Counted from the stretch's first letter, positions 44,125 through 53,427 are shown. The stretch is 64,000 nucleotides of DNA from Pseudomonadota bacterium (GCA_018241745.1 JAFEDG010000150.1:46073-110072); one strand, 5' to 3'. The notes: generated by a model not told the origin, from the sequence alone. Made by a program: numbers and translations.

Positions 44125-44169
44125 GGGTGATGCGGTCCTTTCGGTCGTTGCGGCTTCGCGCGCCGTGGC

Positions 44170-44189
44170 CCGCAGGCTCATTCCTGCGG
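44170..44189 (-). ncRNA. Leader stem-loop before rpsF
   Basis: CCGCAGG and CCTGCGG form a 7-bp stem around a 6-base loop in the roughly 180-base leader of the rpsF transcript. The S6:S18 complex represses its own operon in several bacteria by binding such a leader; I cannot show the full motif here, so this is a candidate only. Confidence 0.3.
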
Positions 44190-44311
44190 CAGGCGTCCCT
44201 GATCTCGTGCGAGGCCGACGGCCACCCCATCTGTTGCCGCCGCCGGGGATGCGGCTCCAAAGGAGGCCCGCAAGGTCCGGTCGGTGTCCGGGTGTGGCAA
44301 GGGAACCGCGG

Positions 44312-44340
44312 ATTCTATCCCAAGTTCAGTGCTTTGGCCA
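44312..44340 (-). promoter_or_regulatory. Promoter of the rpsF operon
   Basis: On the minus strand TGGCCA (44340-44335) and TAGAAT (44317-44312) are spaced by 17 bases. The gap between rpsF and the divergent protease gene (44125-44501, 377 bases) contains this promoter, the leader stem-loop and no gene that I can support. CACAAT near 44466-44472 may be the -10 of the protease gene. Confidence 0.55.
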
Positions 44341-44501
44341 GCGCGAGCCGGACCGGCCCCCGAGCGATGACGCCGCGCCGGCGGGCGAACCTCGGCCGCA
44401 GCGGGATGTCCGATGGCATGCAGTCAGCAAACACCGGCAGCCGCGCCGTTTCGCGGCACGATAAGGCACAATGATTCGTACGCCGCCCGTTGCGGTTCGC
44501 C

Positions 44502-45596
44502 ATGCCCAGAGTTCCGCTCTACAGCCGCTCGCCGCGCGCCGGATCCCCGGGGCGTCCGCCGGGTGCAGCCGCGAGCGAAGCACCCGCCGCGCCCACCGTT
44601 CCGCCTGCCGCGCCCGCGTTGCCGTCACCTGGCGAGGTTGAAGCGCCCGCCCACCCGCGCACGCGGCGGCAGCGGCTGCGCGCGACGCTGGCGCGCTGGC
44701 AGGCGCCGCTGTGGGCGCTCGGCGGCGCGCTGGTGGTCGGCGGTGCGGTGCTGACGCACGGATGGCTCGCGCCCCGCGCGCACGACCTCACGCAGAAGGA
44801 ACTCGACGCTGCCGTGCTGCACACGCTCGACAACAACGTGCTGCCGTCGGCATCGGCCAAGGCCTTCGCGGCCATCGCACCGTCCGTCGTCCACGTCCGC
44901 GGCCTGCACAAGCTCGACGCCGCGGAACTGGCCGCCATGAAGGCCGAGCGTGCCGCCGCCGAGCGCGCGGCAGGCGCACTGGCGCCCAAGGGCGCGCAGC
45001 ATGCAGCACCGCGCCACCCGCCCGCAGGCCACGACGACAGCGACGTCCCGGAAGGCTATTCCGTCGGCGTCGGCAGCGGCGTCGTCATCATCGACAACGG
45101 CACGATCCTCACGAACCTGCACGTCGTCGCCGGCGCCGACTCGATCACCGTCGCGTTCTACGAAGGCACGGAGTCGCCGGCGGACGTCATCTCGGTGCAG
45201 CCGGAGAACGACCTCGCCGTGCTGAAGGCGCGCAAGATTCCCGACGACCTGCCGGCCGCGACGCTGCGCTCGACGACGGACCTCAACATTGGCGACGAGG
45301 TCGTCGCGGTCGGGTTCCCGTTCGACATCGGGCCGTCGGCGTCCGACGGCATCGTGTCCGGGCTGAAGCGCGAATACCGTTCCCCGGAAGGCAAGCGCAA
45401 GCTCACCAACCTGATCCAGTTCGACGCGGCCGCCAATCCCGGCAATTCAGGCGGGCCGCTGGTGACGATGGACGGCGCCGTCGTCGGCATCGTCACCGGC
45501 ATCTACAACCCCACCGAGCAGCGCGTGTTCATCGGCATCGGCTTCGCCGTGCCGATCGAGAATGCGGCGTCCGCCGTGGGCCTGTCGCCGTTCTGA
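44502..45596 (+). CDS. Membrane-anchored trypsin-like serine protease (HtrA/DegP fold without PDZ)
   Basis: 364 aa. A Pro/Ala-rich cytoplasmic segment of about 65 residues precedes one membrane helix (67-89), and the protease domain lies in the periplasm. The catalytic triad is His207 (LTNLHVVAG), Asp237 (ENDLAVLK) and Ser316 (NPGNSGGPL). No PDZ domain follows, unlike DegP/DegS. The ATG at 44502 is used. It lies 35 bases before the MoxR gene, so it may act with that module. Confidence 0.9.
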   Translation: MPRVPLYSRSPRAGSPGRPPGAAASEAPAAPTVPPAAPALPSPGEVEAPAHPRTRRQRLRATLARWQAPLWALGGALVVGGAVLTHGWLAPRAHDLTQKELDAAVLHTLDNNVLPSASAKAFAAIAPSVVHVRGLHKLDAAELAAMKAERAAAERAAGALAPKGAQHAAPRHPPAGHDDSDVPEGYSVGVGSGVVIIDNGTILTNLHVVAGADSITVAFYEGTESPADVISVQPENDLAVLKARKIPDDLPAATLRSTTDLNIGDEVVAVGFPFDIGPSASDGIVSGLKREYRSPEGKRKLTNLIQFDAAANPGNSGGPLVTMDGAVVGIVTGIYNPTEQRVFIGIGFAVPIENAASAVGLSPF

Positions 45597-45631
45597 TCCC
45601 TCCCACCGTTCCGCCGCCAATCCCGAGCCCG

Positions 45632-46645
45632 ATGGACAAGCCCCGCAGCCCCTCCGAAACCGCCGCGCTGATGCAGCAGATCCTGTTCGAGGTGAAGAAG
45701 GTCGTCGTCGGCCAGGATCACTTCCTCGAGCGCGTGCTCGTCGCGATGCTCGCGCAGGGCCACCTGCTCGTCGAAGGCGTGCCGGGCCTCGCCAAGACGC
45801 TGACGGTGAAGACGCTCGCGCGCACGATGCGCGGCCTGTTCCGCCGCATCCAGTTCACGCCGGACCTCGTGCCCGCCGACCTCGTCGGCACGCGCGTGTT
45901 CAACCAGAAGACCGGCGAGTTCACGACGGCGCTCGGCCCCGTGTTCGCCAACCTGCTGCTCGCAGATGAAATCAATCGCGCGCCCGCCAAGGTGCAGAGC
46001 GCGCTGCTCGAGGTGATGCAGGAGTACCAGGTGACGATCGCGGGCGAGACGTTCCGCGTGCCCGAGCCGTTCCTGGTGATGGCCACGCAGAACCCGATCG
46101 AGACGGAAGGCACGTACGCGCTGCCGGAGGCCCAGGTGGATCGCTTCATGATGAAGGTACTCGTCGGCTACCCGAGCGAGGAGGAGGAATTCGTCATCGT
46201 CGAGCGCGTGACCGGCACGGCGCTCGACGTGATGGCCGTCTGCACGACGGAGGACCTGCACGCGGCGCAACGCGAATGCCGGCGCGGCTACGTCGACCCC
46301 GCGCTGATGCAGTACGCGGTCAAGCTGGTCGCGGCGACGCGCCGGCCCGAGCGCTACGGGCTCGCCGACATCGCCAAGTACCTGACGTTCGGTGCGAGCC
46401 CGCGCGCGACGATCGCGCTCGTCGAAGGCGCGCGGGCGCTCGCGTTCCTGCGCGGCCGCAGCTACGCGCTGCCCGAAGACGTGGCCGACCTCGCGCCCGA
46501 CGTGCTGCGCCACCGCCTCGCGCTGTCGTACGAGGCGCTGGCCGAGGGCATGACGGCCGACCCGATCATCCATCGCATCCTGCGCGAGGTCCGCGCGCCG
46601 GACAAGCCGCTCGAATCGCATGTCGCCGTCGGCAACGCATCCTGA
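45632..46645 (+). CDS. MoxR-family AAA+ ATPase
   Basis: 337 aa. Walker A is EGVPGLAKTLT, Walker B is LLLADEINRAPAK, sensor 1 is VMATQNPIE, and the Arg finger region is LPEAQVDRFMM. MoxR proteins act as chaperones for VWA-domain partners; DUF58 and VWA genes follow directly. The ATG is at 45632. Its end overlaps the DUF58 gene by 26 bases. Confidence 0.95.
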   Translation: MDKPRSPSETAALMQQILFEVKKVVVGQDHFLERVLVAMLAQGHLLVEGVPGLAKTLTVKTLARTMRGLFRRIQFTPDLVPADLVGTRVFNQKTGEFTTALGPVFANLLLADEINRAPAKVQSALLEVMQEYQVTIAGETFRVPEPFLVMATQNPIETEGTYALPEAQVDRFMMKVLVGYPSEEEEFVIVERVTGTALDVMAVCTTEDLHAAQRECRRGYVDPALMQYAVKLVAATRRPERYGLADIAKYLTFGASPRATIALVEGARALAFLRGRSYALPEDVADLAPDVLRHRLALSYEALAEGMTADPIIHRILREVRAPDKPLESHVAVGNAS

Positions 46646-47561
46646 AGCCATCCTGACGCGGCTCGAGTGGACGGCGCTCAAGCGGCTGGACGGCCTGCTG
46701 CACGGCGACTATCGAACGGTGCTGCGTGGCTACGGGCTGGATCTCGCCGACCTGCGCGAGTACCAGTTCCACGACGACGTGCGCCATATCGACTGGAACG
46801 TCACCGCGCGGCTCGACACGCCCTACGTCCGCCAGTACAACGAGGAGCGCGACGTATCCGCCTGGTTCCTGCTGGACCTGTCGGGGTCGATCGACTTCGG
46901 CTCGGAGAGCGCCACCAAGCAGGCCGTGGCCACGGAGTTTGTCGCGCTGCTCGCGCGCGTGCTGACGCGCCACGGCAATCGCGTCGGCGCGATCTTCTAC
47001 GGCAACGACGTCGATGCGGTGATCCCCGCGCGCACCGGACGCCGCCACGTGCTGCACCTGCTGGCGCGGATGCAGCAGCGGACGCCGCCGCAGGGCGGCG
47101 GCCCGACGCGCCTCGCGCGCCTCGTCGACGCGGCGCTGCATACCGTCAAGCGCCGCTCGCTGATGTTCGTCGTGTCCGACTTCGTCAGCGAGCCCGGCTG
47201 GGAAAAGCCGCTCGCGTGGCTCGCGCAACGGCACGACACCGTCGCCGTGCGCCTGTACGATCCGCTGGAAATGGAGATGCCGGACATCGGGCTCGTGTCG
47301 ATGCGCGACGCCGAGACGGGCGAGACGCTGCTCGTCGACACGCATGACCGCGGCTTCCGCCGGCGCTTCGCGCAGCTCGCGTCCGCGCGCGAGGCGGCGC
47401 TGCGCGAAGGCCTCGCGACCGCCGGCGTCGACGCGCTGGAGCTCGCCACCGACGATGACCTCACCGACGCGATCATCCGCTTCATCGACCTGCGGCGCCG
47501 GTTCGGCCGCGGCAATGGCCTGCCCAGGCACGTGAACCTGATGACGGGGGCCTCCGCATGA
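46620..47561 (+). CDS. DUF58 protein with VWA-like fold
   Basis: 313 aa. The DUF58 hallmark DLREYQFHDDVRHIDWNVTA is followed by a VWA-like core with the metal-site motif LLDLSGSIDFGS. It contains no clear membrane helix, so it should be soluble. It is the usual partner of MoxR. Its stop overlaps the ATG of the VWA gene. Confidence 0.93.
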   Translation: MSPSATHPEAILTRLEWTALKRLDGLLHGDYRTVLRGYGLDLADLREYQFHDDVRHIDWNVTARLDTPYVRQYNEERDVSAWFLLDLSGSIDFGSESATKQAVATEFVALLARVLTRHGNRVGAIFYGNDVDAVIPARTGRRHVLHLLARMQQRTPPQGGGPTRLARLVDAALHTVKRRSLMFVVSDFVSEPGWEKPLAWLAQRHDTVAVRLYDPLEMEMPDIGLVSMRDAETGETLLVDTHDRGFRRRFAQLASAREAALREGLATAGVDALELATDDDLTDAIIRFIDLRRRFGRGNGLPRHVNLMTGASA

Positions 47562-48604
47562 AGTTCCTGTGGCCGCAGATGCTGTGGCTGCTGACGTCGC
47601 TGCCGCTGCTCGTCGCGTTCTATGTCTGGGCGATGCGGCGCAAGCGGAAGAGCGCGCTGCGCTATGCGTCGCTGTCGATCGTCCGCGACGCGCTGGGCCG
47701 TGGCCAGGCGTTCCGGCGCCACGTCCCGCCGCTCCTGATGCTGCTCGCGCTGGCGACGCTGATCGTCGCGATGGCGCGGCCGCTCGCCGTCGTGACGCTG
47801 CCGTCCGAGCACCAGACGATCATCCTTGCGATGGACGTGTCGGTCAGCATGCGCGCCACCGACGTCGAGCCGAGCCGCCTCGAAGCCGCGCGCGCCGCGG
47901 CCAAGGCGTTCATCGCCAACACGCCGCCGTCGACACGGATCGGCATCGTGTCGTTCGCCGCGACCGCCAGCGTCGTGCAGCCGCCGACGAACAACCACGA
48001 GGACCTGGTCGAGGCGATCGATCGCTTCGAGCTGCAGCGCGGAACCGCCGTCGGCAGCGGCATCCTCGTGTCGTTGAAGGTCCTGTTTCCCGACATCCAG
48101 TACGACCTGCGCTCGTACAACCCGCGGGGCGACGTGCAGCGCGGCCGCTCGCTCGACGCCGCGAAGCAGGATCGCGACGGGCCGCAGTTCAAGCCGGTGG
48201 CGCCCGGCTCGTATCCGTCGGCGGCGGTCATCCTGCTCACCGACGGCCAGACGACGACCGGGCCGGACCCGCGCGAGTCCGCCAGGATGGCTTCCGAGCG
48301 CGGCGTGCGTGTCTACACCGTCGGCGTCGGGACCCCCGGCGGCGAAATCATCGGTGCCGAAGGCTGGTCGATGCGCGTGCGCCTCGACGAGGAGGCGCTG
48401 AAGGACATCGCGGCCACGACGCTCGGCGAGTACTACTACGCCGGCAGCGCGCCCGACCTCGCCAAGGTGTACCAGACGCTCAACTCGCGGCTCGTGCTCG
48501 AGAAGAAGGAAACGGAGGTGACCGCCCTCTTCGCCGCGGTCGCGGCCGCATTGATGCTGCTCGCCGCGCTACTTTCCCTCGTCTGGTTCCACCGGATCGC
48601 CTGA
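47558..48604 (+). CDS. VWA-domain membrane protein (BatA-like)
   Basis: 348 aa. Two N-terminal helices (about 5-25 and 57-77) and one C-terminal helix frame a periplasmic VWA domain with a full MIDAS: MDVSVSMRATD, TxR-type Thr region, and LLTDGQTTTGPD. It resembles BatA of aerotolerance/MoxR operons. No BatB, TPR or BatD-type gene follows, so the cluster is short. Confidence 0.93.
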   Translation: MKFLWPQMLWLLTSLPLLVAFYVWAMRRKRKSALRYASLSIVRDALGRGQAFRRHVPPLLMLLALATLIVAMARPLAVVTLPSEHQTIILAMDVSVSMRATDVEPSRLEAARAAAKAFIANTPPSTRIGIVSFAATASVVQPPTNNHEDLVEAIDRFELQRGTAVGSGILVSLKVLFPDIQYDLRSYNPRGDVQRGRSLDAAKQDRDGPQFKPVAPGSYPSAAVILLTDGQTTTGPDPRESARMASERGVRVYTVGVGTPGGEIIGAEGWSMRVRLDEEALKDIAATTLGEYYYAGSAPDLAKVYQTLNSRLVLEKKETEVTALFAAVAAALMLLAALLSLVWFHRIA

Positions 48605-48608
48605 CGCT

Positions 48609-48632
48609 CGGCCGCGACCACCGTCGCGGCCG
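48609..48632. terminator. Two-way terminator-like hairpin
   Basis: CGGCCGCGAC (48609-48618) pairs perfectly with 48623-48632 around CACC, exactly between two convergent genes. It lacks a T-run on either side. Confidence 0.55.
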
Positions 48633-48638
48633 GCGCGC

Positions 48639-49238
48639 TCAGCGTGGCGGCGGGCCTCCGGGCGGAGGATGCCCGCCTGGGCCGCCGGCGCCGGGCGGTC
48701 GCGGCGGCGGGTGCCCGCCACCATGCGGCGGCGGCGGCGGATGTCCGCCCGGATAGCCGGGACGTGGCGGCGGGGGCGGTGGCGGCACCCAACCCGGCGG
48801 TCGGTAATAGGGGCGTGGCGGTGGCGGGCGATACGACGACCAGTACGCACGATTGCCATACCACGGCCGCCCCACGTAGTAACTGCCCCAATACGTACCC
48901 ACCGAGAACGAGATCAGCGGAATGCCGAGCGCGGGCCCGTACGTATAGATGGGCACCATGCTCGATTGGTAGGGGTAGCTGATGTAGTTGGCGTAGACCC
49001 AGCCGCGCGCATACGCCGAACCCACGTCGCACCAGGTGAAACCGTCGACGCATCCGTACACGGTCAGCGGCGCGCCGCCCGGCAGCGACGCCACCAACGG
49101 GTAGCCGGGTGCGGGACCCGCGCGCATGTTGACCGCGGAGGATGTGAACGCCTGTTGCGCCTCTGCCGCAAGCGGCACCGCGCAGGCGGCCAGCAGGCCC
49201 AGCTTCAGGATCGGCTTCAGTCGCAAGCACGCCTCCAT
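48639..49238 (-). CDS. Secreted SH3-domain protein with Pro/Gly-rich tail
   Basis: 199 aa. It has a Sec signal peptide (LGLLAACAVPLAAEA-QQA), then a bacterial SH3 domain at about 30-95 (VNMRAGPAPGYPLVASLPGG, WCDVGSAYARGWVYANYI-like), a hydrophobic/Tyr-rich linker and about 65 residues that are mostly Pro, Gly, His and Arg. Such proteins are thought to bind peptidoglycan or the envelope. The tail may interact with other surface material. The Cys pair in YGCVDGFTWCD may form a disulfide. Confidence 0.85.
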   Translation of the reverse strand: MEACLRLKPILKLGLLAACAVPLAAEAQQAFTSSAVNMRAGPAPGYPLVASLPGGAPLTVYGCVDGFTWCDVGSAYARGWVYANYISYPYQSSMVPIYTYGPALGIPLISFSVGTYWGSYYVGRPWYGNRAYWSSYRPPPPRPYYRPPGWVPPPPPPPRPGYPGGHPPPPPHGGGHPPPRPPGAGGPGGHPPPGGPPPR

Positions 49239-49323
49239 CGAACGTCGGAATGAACACGGGCATCATGGCCGGACACGCGCCAGACCCGCCACACGCCAAT
49301 CACGCATCCGGATGTAGGCGCTG

Positions 49324-50436
49324 CTACGACAACGCGGCACCGGTGCCTGCGGTTGACTGCGCAGCGCGCGCACGAGCGGCGGCCAGTTCCGCGTCGCGCG
49401 CGGGACGCGGCATCGCCGCGAGTGCCTCCACCCGCGCGTAGAAGCGCGGCAGATCACCGCTCTCCTCCGCAAGCAACGCCTTGAACGCGGGAATCTCGTC
49501 GGTGTAGAGAGCGATCGCTGCGACACTCGCATTGTTCGGACCGCCGTCCTGGTTGAACCACCGATCGTAGCCGGTCAGCGTGACGTCGCCGGCGCGTGCC
49601 ACCTGGTAGCGCTCGCGCAGCGCCAGGAACACGGCGACCTTCTGCTCGCGCTTGACGGCCGGCGGGTCCGGCGATGCGTAGATCGCCGTCAGTTCGTCGC
49701 GCGCGTCGCCGATCATGCGCCGGAACTCGCGACGCAGGCGCTCGCTGCGCGCGCGCTCCGCCTCGAGTCGCGGCCGCACGTCCGCCGGCTGCGCGGCGAT
49801 CCAGCGTTCGAGTCCCACTTCCTCGACCGTGACGGCGAACGACTCGTTGAACGCGGTATCGCCCTTCGCGTATACGCGCTGGTGCGCAAGCTCGTGGAAC
49901 ACGAGGCGCGCGAATTCCGTTTGCGGATAGTGGATGAACGTCGACAGCAGCGGGTCGTCGAACCAGCCCAGCGTCGAATACGCCGGCACCCCACCGACAT
50001 ACACGTCGTCGCCTGCGGCGCGCTCGCGCGCGGCGGCAGCGCGCGCCTCGGCTTCGTTGAAATAGCCGCGATAGTTGACGCAGCCGGCGATCGGGTAGCA
50101 CCACTCGCGCGGCTGCAGCGACAACTCCGGCGTCGCGAAGATGTTCCAGAGTACATACGGCCGGCCCAGGTCGGCATAGCGTCGATAGCTGCCATTGTCA
50201 GGGAGCGCGAGCGACGCACTCGCGAACGCGCGGATTTCCTTCGCCTGCTGGAGGCGCGCCTTGATACGGGGGTCGGTAGCCTCGGCGATCGCCGTATCCA
50301 GCGGCTTCGCCGCCTGCAGGATCCGGTACTGGCCTTCGACACCCTGCCAGTAGTAATCGAGTGTCGAGCAGCCTCCTGCACAGGCGGCGGCCAGCGCGAG
50401 CGCGAAGCACGCCACGGCGCGCGGCGGACTACGCAT
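49324..50436 (-). CDS. Lipoprotein aminopeptidase (Aminopep family, HELAH zinc site)
   Basis: 370 aa. The signal peptide ends in a lipobox (CAGGC-STLD), so it should be anchored as a lipoprotein. The zinc site is FHELAHQRVY with a downstream FNESFAVTVEEVG, which fits the Pfam Aminopep family (PF10023) annotated as predicted aminopeptidases. The ATG at 50436 overlaps the upstream aminotransferase gene by 8 bases. Confidence 0.88.
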   Translation of the reverse strand: MRSPPRAVACFALALAAACAGGCSTLDYYWQGVEGQYRILQAAKPLDTAIAEATDPRIKARLQQAKEIRAFASASLALPDNGSYRRYADLGRPYVLWNIFATPELSLQPREWCYPIAGCVNYRGYFNEAEARAAAARERAAGDDVYVGGVPAYSTLGWFDDPLLSTFIHYPQTEFARLVFHELAHQRVYAKGDTAFNESFAVTVEEVGLERWIAAQPADVRPRLEAERARSERLRREFRRMIGDARDELTAIYASPDPPAVKREQKVAVFLALRERYQVARAGDVTLTGYDRWFNQDGGPNNASVAAIALYTDEIPAFKALLAEESGDLPRFYARVEALAAMPRPARDAELAAARARAAQSTAGTGAALS

Positions 50437-51628
50437 GGGCCGGGCGCACGGGAAGCGTCGCGAGCCACGCGCCCAGGCGCGCCACGCCGTCCTGCAGCCG
50501 TGCGTGCTCGATCGTGTACGCGAAACGGACGTGCACGTTGGCGCGATGCGTGCCGAAGTCGATCCCGGGCGTGAACGCGACGCCCGTTGCCGCGAGCGCG
50601 TCGCGGCAGAATGCGCGGCTGTCGTCGCTCCAGCGCGAGCAATCGGCGTACAGGAAGAAGCCACCGGTGGGCACGACCGGAATGCCGAAGCCAAGCTCGC
50701 GCAGCGCCGCGACGAGATAGTCGCGCCGGTCGCGAAACGCGATCCGGCGGTCCTCGAGGATCGCGAGCGTGCGCGGCTCGAAGCACGCGAGCGCCGCGCG
50801 CTGCGACAGCGTCGGCGGCGAGATGTACAGGTTCTGCGCAAGCTTCTCGAGGTCGCGCACGTGGCGGCGCGGCGCGACGACCCAGCCCAGCCGCCAGCCG
50901 GTCATGTTGAAGTACTTCGAGAAGCTGGAGATGACGAACTGGTCCTCGGCGAGGCCCACGCTCGAGCGCGGCGCGCCTCTGTACGACAGGCCGAGGTAGA
51001 TCTCGTCGACGACCAGGTGCGCGTTCCTGCGCGTCGTCTCCGCCGCGATTCGCGCGAGCTCGTCGTGCGCGACTTCGGTCCCGGTCGGATTGGACGGCGA
51101 CGCGATCAGCACGGCGCGCGTGTCCCGCGTCCAGTGCTGCGCGACAAGCGCGGCGTCCAGCTGGTAGCGTGTCCCGGGGCCCACCGGAATACCCACTGGC
51201 CGCCCGCCGAGCGTGTGCACGAAGTGCCGGTTGCACGGGTAGTTGGGATCGGCGAGCAGGACGTCGCTGCCGTCGTCGAGGATCAGTGCCAGCACCAGCA
51301 GCAACGCGGCAGACGAACCTGCCGTGACGATCACCTGGTCTGCCGCGACATCGGCGCCAAGGTGCATCCGGTAGTGTTCTGCGATCCGCTCGCGCAACGC
51401 CGGGATGCCCAGGGCCGACGTGTAGTAGATGCCCTTCTCCGCAAGCACGCGGGCCGCGGCCTCGCACACCGGATCCGGCGTCGGGAAGTCCGGCTCGCCG
51501 ATCTCCATGTGGACGACATCGCGACCCGCCGCCTCCAGCGCTCGGGCGGCGGTCTGCACCTCCATGACGTGGAACGGCGCGATGCCCGCCAGGCGGCGGG
51601 CGATGGGGGCGTGTACGGGAGCGGACAT
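50429..51628 (-). CDS. Class I/II PLP-dependent aminotransferase
   Basis: 399 aa. PLP Lys is in SSFSKYFNMTGWRLGW, the Asn/Pro motif is ASPSNPTGTEV, and the Asp-Tyr pair is in VDEIYLGLSY. The substrate is not clear; relatives act on aspartate, alanine or aromatic amino acids. The ATG at 51628 gives MSAPVHAPIARRL; a TTG 12 bases upstream is possible. It is translationally linked to the aminopeptidase gene. Confidence 0.92.
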   Translation of the reverse strand: MSAPVHAPIARRLAGIAPFHVMEVQTAARALEAAGRDVVHMEIGEPDFPTPDPVCEAAARVLAEKGIYYTSALGIPALRERIAEHYRMHLGADVAADQVIVTAGSSAALLLVLALILDDGSDVLLADPNYPCNRHFVHTLGGRPVGIPVGPGTRYQLDAALVAQHWTRDTRAVLIASPSNPTGTEVAHDELARIAAETTRRNAHLVVDEIYLGLSYRGAPRSSVGLAEDQFVISSFSKYFNMTGWRLGWVVAPRRHVRDLEKLAQNLYISPPTLSQRAALACFEPRTLAILEDRRIAFRDRRDYLVAALRELGFGIPVVPTGGFFLYADCSRWSDDSRAFCRDALAATGVAFTPGIDFGTHRANVHVRFAYTIEHARLQDGVARLGAWLATLPVRPAHA

Positions 51629-51767
51629 GGGGCGCGCCAACGCGCGGACCGAGCGCCGCTAGGCCAACGGTCTTAATGCGGCGTGACGGATGCGCGTGTA
51701 AAAGCGGTATCGTAATCCCTCGCGCCGCACCGTCGCGCGCGAGCTTGCCGACCGCAGGAGACTCGCC

Positions 51768-52328
51768 ATGACGCTGCCCGCCTCACGCTTATGCCGAACG
51801 TGCCGGGCTGTCGTCGTCGCCGGCGTGGCCGGCTGCGTGCTGGCATCGGCCGCACCCGATGCACTCGCCGCGCTGTACAAGTGCCGGGGCGCCAATGACA
51901 CGCCGGTGTACCAGGACACCGCCTGTCCTGCCGGCACCGAGTTGCGCGATTTCCAGACGGACCCGGCCAGCGTATCGGTGGTCCCGTTCGAAAAGCCGGC
52001 CGCTTCCCCGCCGCCATCGTCATCGGGCCGCAAGTCGCGCAGTGGCGATGCGGAATCGCGGCCGCCGCGGCGGGCGTCGACCGTCGTGCGCCATGGCAAG
52101 GCCGAATCCGCGGCCAATGCCGCGGAGCGCCGCTTCCTGCGGCGCGGCATGACGGAAGCGGAAGTGCTCGCGCGCGTCGGGGCGCCGGACGTCAGGAGCG
52201 GCTCGCCGTCCGGCAAGGGGGGCGGCCGTTGGTCGTACCTGCCACAGCCGGCGGACCCGCAGACGATCACCACGCTGACATTCGTGCACGGCGAGGTGTA
52301 CGACATCGAGCGCAAGATGGTGCGATGA
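51768..52328 (+). CDS. Secreted DUF4124-domain protein
   Basis: 186 aa. A signal peptide (cut near ALA-ALYK) leads directly into a DUF4124 domain ([20 protein letters not shown]), followed by a basic, Ser/Arg-rich linker. The C-terminus ([19 protein letters not shown], then WSYLP) resembles the SmpA/OmlA-like repeat of outer-membrane assembly lipoproteins. The function is unknown. GGAG precedes the ATG. Its stop overlaps dtd. Confidence 0.85.
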   Translation: MTLPASRLCRTCRAVVVAGVAGCVLASAAPDALAALYKCRGANDTPVYQDTACPAGTELRDFQTDPASVSVVPFEKPAASPPPSSSGRKSRSGDAESRPPRRASTVVRHGKAESAANAAERRFLRRGMTEAEVLARVGAPDVRSGSPSGKGGGRWSYLPQPADPQTITTLTFVHGEVYDIERKMVR

Positions 52329-52777
52329 GAGCGCTGGTCCAGCGCGTGTCGCGAGCGAGTGTCAGCGTCGCCGGCGGGGCCTGCGGTGCCATCGGCACCG
52401 GGCTGCTGGTGCTGGTCGGCGTCGCGCCTGCGGATACCGCCGACGACATCGACTGGCTCGTCCGCAAGCTCGTCGGCTTGCGCGTATTCGAGGACGACGC
52501 CGGCGTCATGAACCGCTCGCTGCAGGACGTGGGCGGCGAACTGCTCGCCGTGTCCCAGTTCACGCTTTACGCGTCGACGCGCAAGGGCAACCGGCCGTCG
52601 TGGTCGGGCGCGGCACCGCCGGAGATTGCGCAACCGATGTTCGACCGCTTCGTCGCGGCCGCCGCCCAGGCGCTGGGCAAGCCCGTGCCCACCGGGCGCT
52701 TCGGCGCCGACATGGTCGTCGAGATCGTCAACGTCGGGCCGGTGACGTTGATGATCGACAGCGTGGCGAGGGAATAG
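52325..52777 (+). CDS. dtd: D-aminoacyl-tRNA deacylase
   Basis: 150 aa. It removes D-amino acids from tRNA. It begins [15 protein letters not shown], with the family motifs [10 protein letters not shown] and NVGPVTLM, the latter containing the Gly-cisPro active-site pair. The ATG overlaps the preceding stop. Confidence 0.96.
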   Translation: MRALVQRVSRASVSVAGGACGAIGTGLLVLVGVAPADTADDIDWLVRKLVGLRVFEDDAGVMNRSLQDVGGELLAVSQFTLYASTRKGNRPSWSGAAPPEIAQPMFDRFVAAAAQALGKPVPTGRFGADMVVEIVNVGPVTLMIDSVARE

Positions 52778-52799
52778 TGATTGTCGGGTGGCGGGCGCA

Positions 52800-53237
52800 C
52801 TAGGCGCATGCCACGGTCAGAACGGCGTCGACAAGCTCCCCGAACGTCCAATCGTCCTTGTCCCGCCAGAACCGCTCGGGCAACTCGAGTGCGCAATCGC
52901 GCAGGAGAAATTGGCCGATTTCCCCGAGCACTTCCGGGGGATCGAGGGTCCAGAACCTCGGGCCGTGGAAGACGACCGCCGCCGAGTCTGCTGGAACAAA
53001 CACATCGGACCGCCAGCCACGTCGCTGCGCAACGATGCGCGAAATTCCTTCAGCGAGCTGCTGACGCCGGCCGCCGTCCCAGGCAGTGAGTGCCGAAACG
53101 GGCCGCCGCGCCTGTGCCGCGCCAAGCGCCTCGAAAAACGAAAGATCAGGCCCCAGCCACCGAATGCCCAAGAAGAACTTCTTCCACGGCTCCGTTGGCG
53201 GGTAGTGCGCTGGAAAGCGAAGCGGCGTCACGTCCAC
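52800..53237 (-). CDS. Hypothetical protein of lower GC content
   Basis: About 145 aa. Start GTG at 53237, with a second GTG at 53231. The sequence is rich in Trp and Phe (PTEPWKKFFLGIRWLGPDLS, FWTLDPPEVLGEIGQFLL, DKDDWTFGELVD) and resembles no family that I know. The base composition is visibly less GC-rich than its neighbours, hinting at recent acquisition. It ends 22 bases from dtd, convergently. There is no signal peptide and no helix long enough to span a membrane. Confidence 0.5.
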   Translation of the reverse strand: MDVTPLRFPAHYPPTEPWKKFFLGIRWLGPDLSFFEALGAAQARRPVSALTAWDGGRRQQLAEGISRIVAQRRGWRSDVFVPADSAAVVFHGPRFWTLDPPEVLGEIGQFLLRDCALELPERFWRDKDDWTFGELVDAVLTVACA

Positions 53238-53323
53238 GGGCGCCCTGCACGAATCAGCGATCGCCGGACGAGGAACACGTCTCGACCAACCGACAATGCC
53301 GTCACGCAGGAAACGCGAGGTTC

Positions 53324-53427
53324 GCCCGGCGTCAGGCCGGTGCCCGGGATTGCGCCTCTGAGGACCAGCGTCGCAATGCGACCCGCGCCGAAGCGAAGCA
53401 ATCCCGGGCACCGGCCCGACGCCGGGC
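53324..53427. repeat. Long palindrome after the doxX gene (element 3)
   Basis: Arms 53324-53353 and 53398-53427 are 30 bp with a single G-T-type mismatch around a 44-base loop that itself holds GTCGC/GCGAC. It begins 12 bases after the doxX stop. The loop contains GCCGAAGCGAAGC, partly similar to elements 1 and 2. There is no T-run. Confidence 0.75.
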
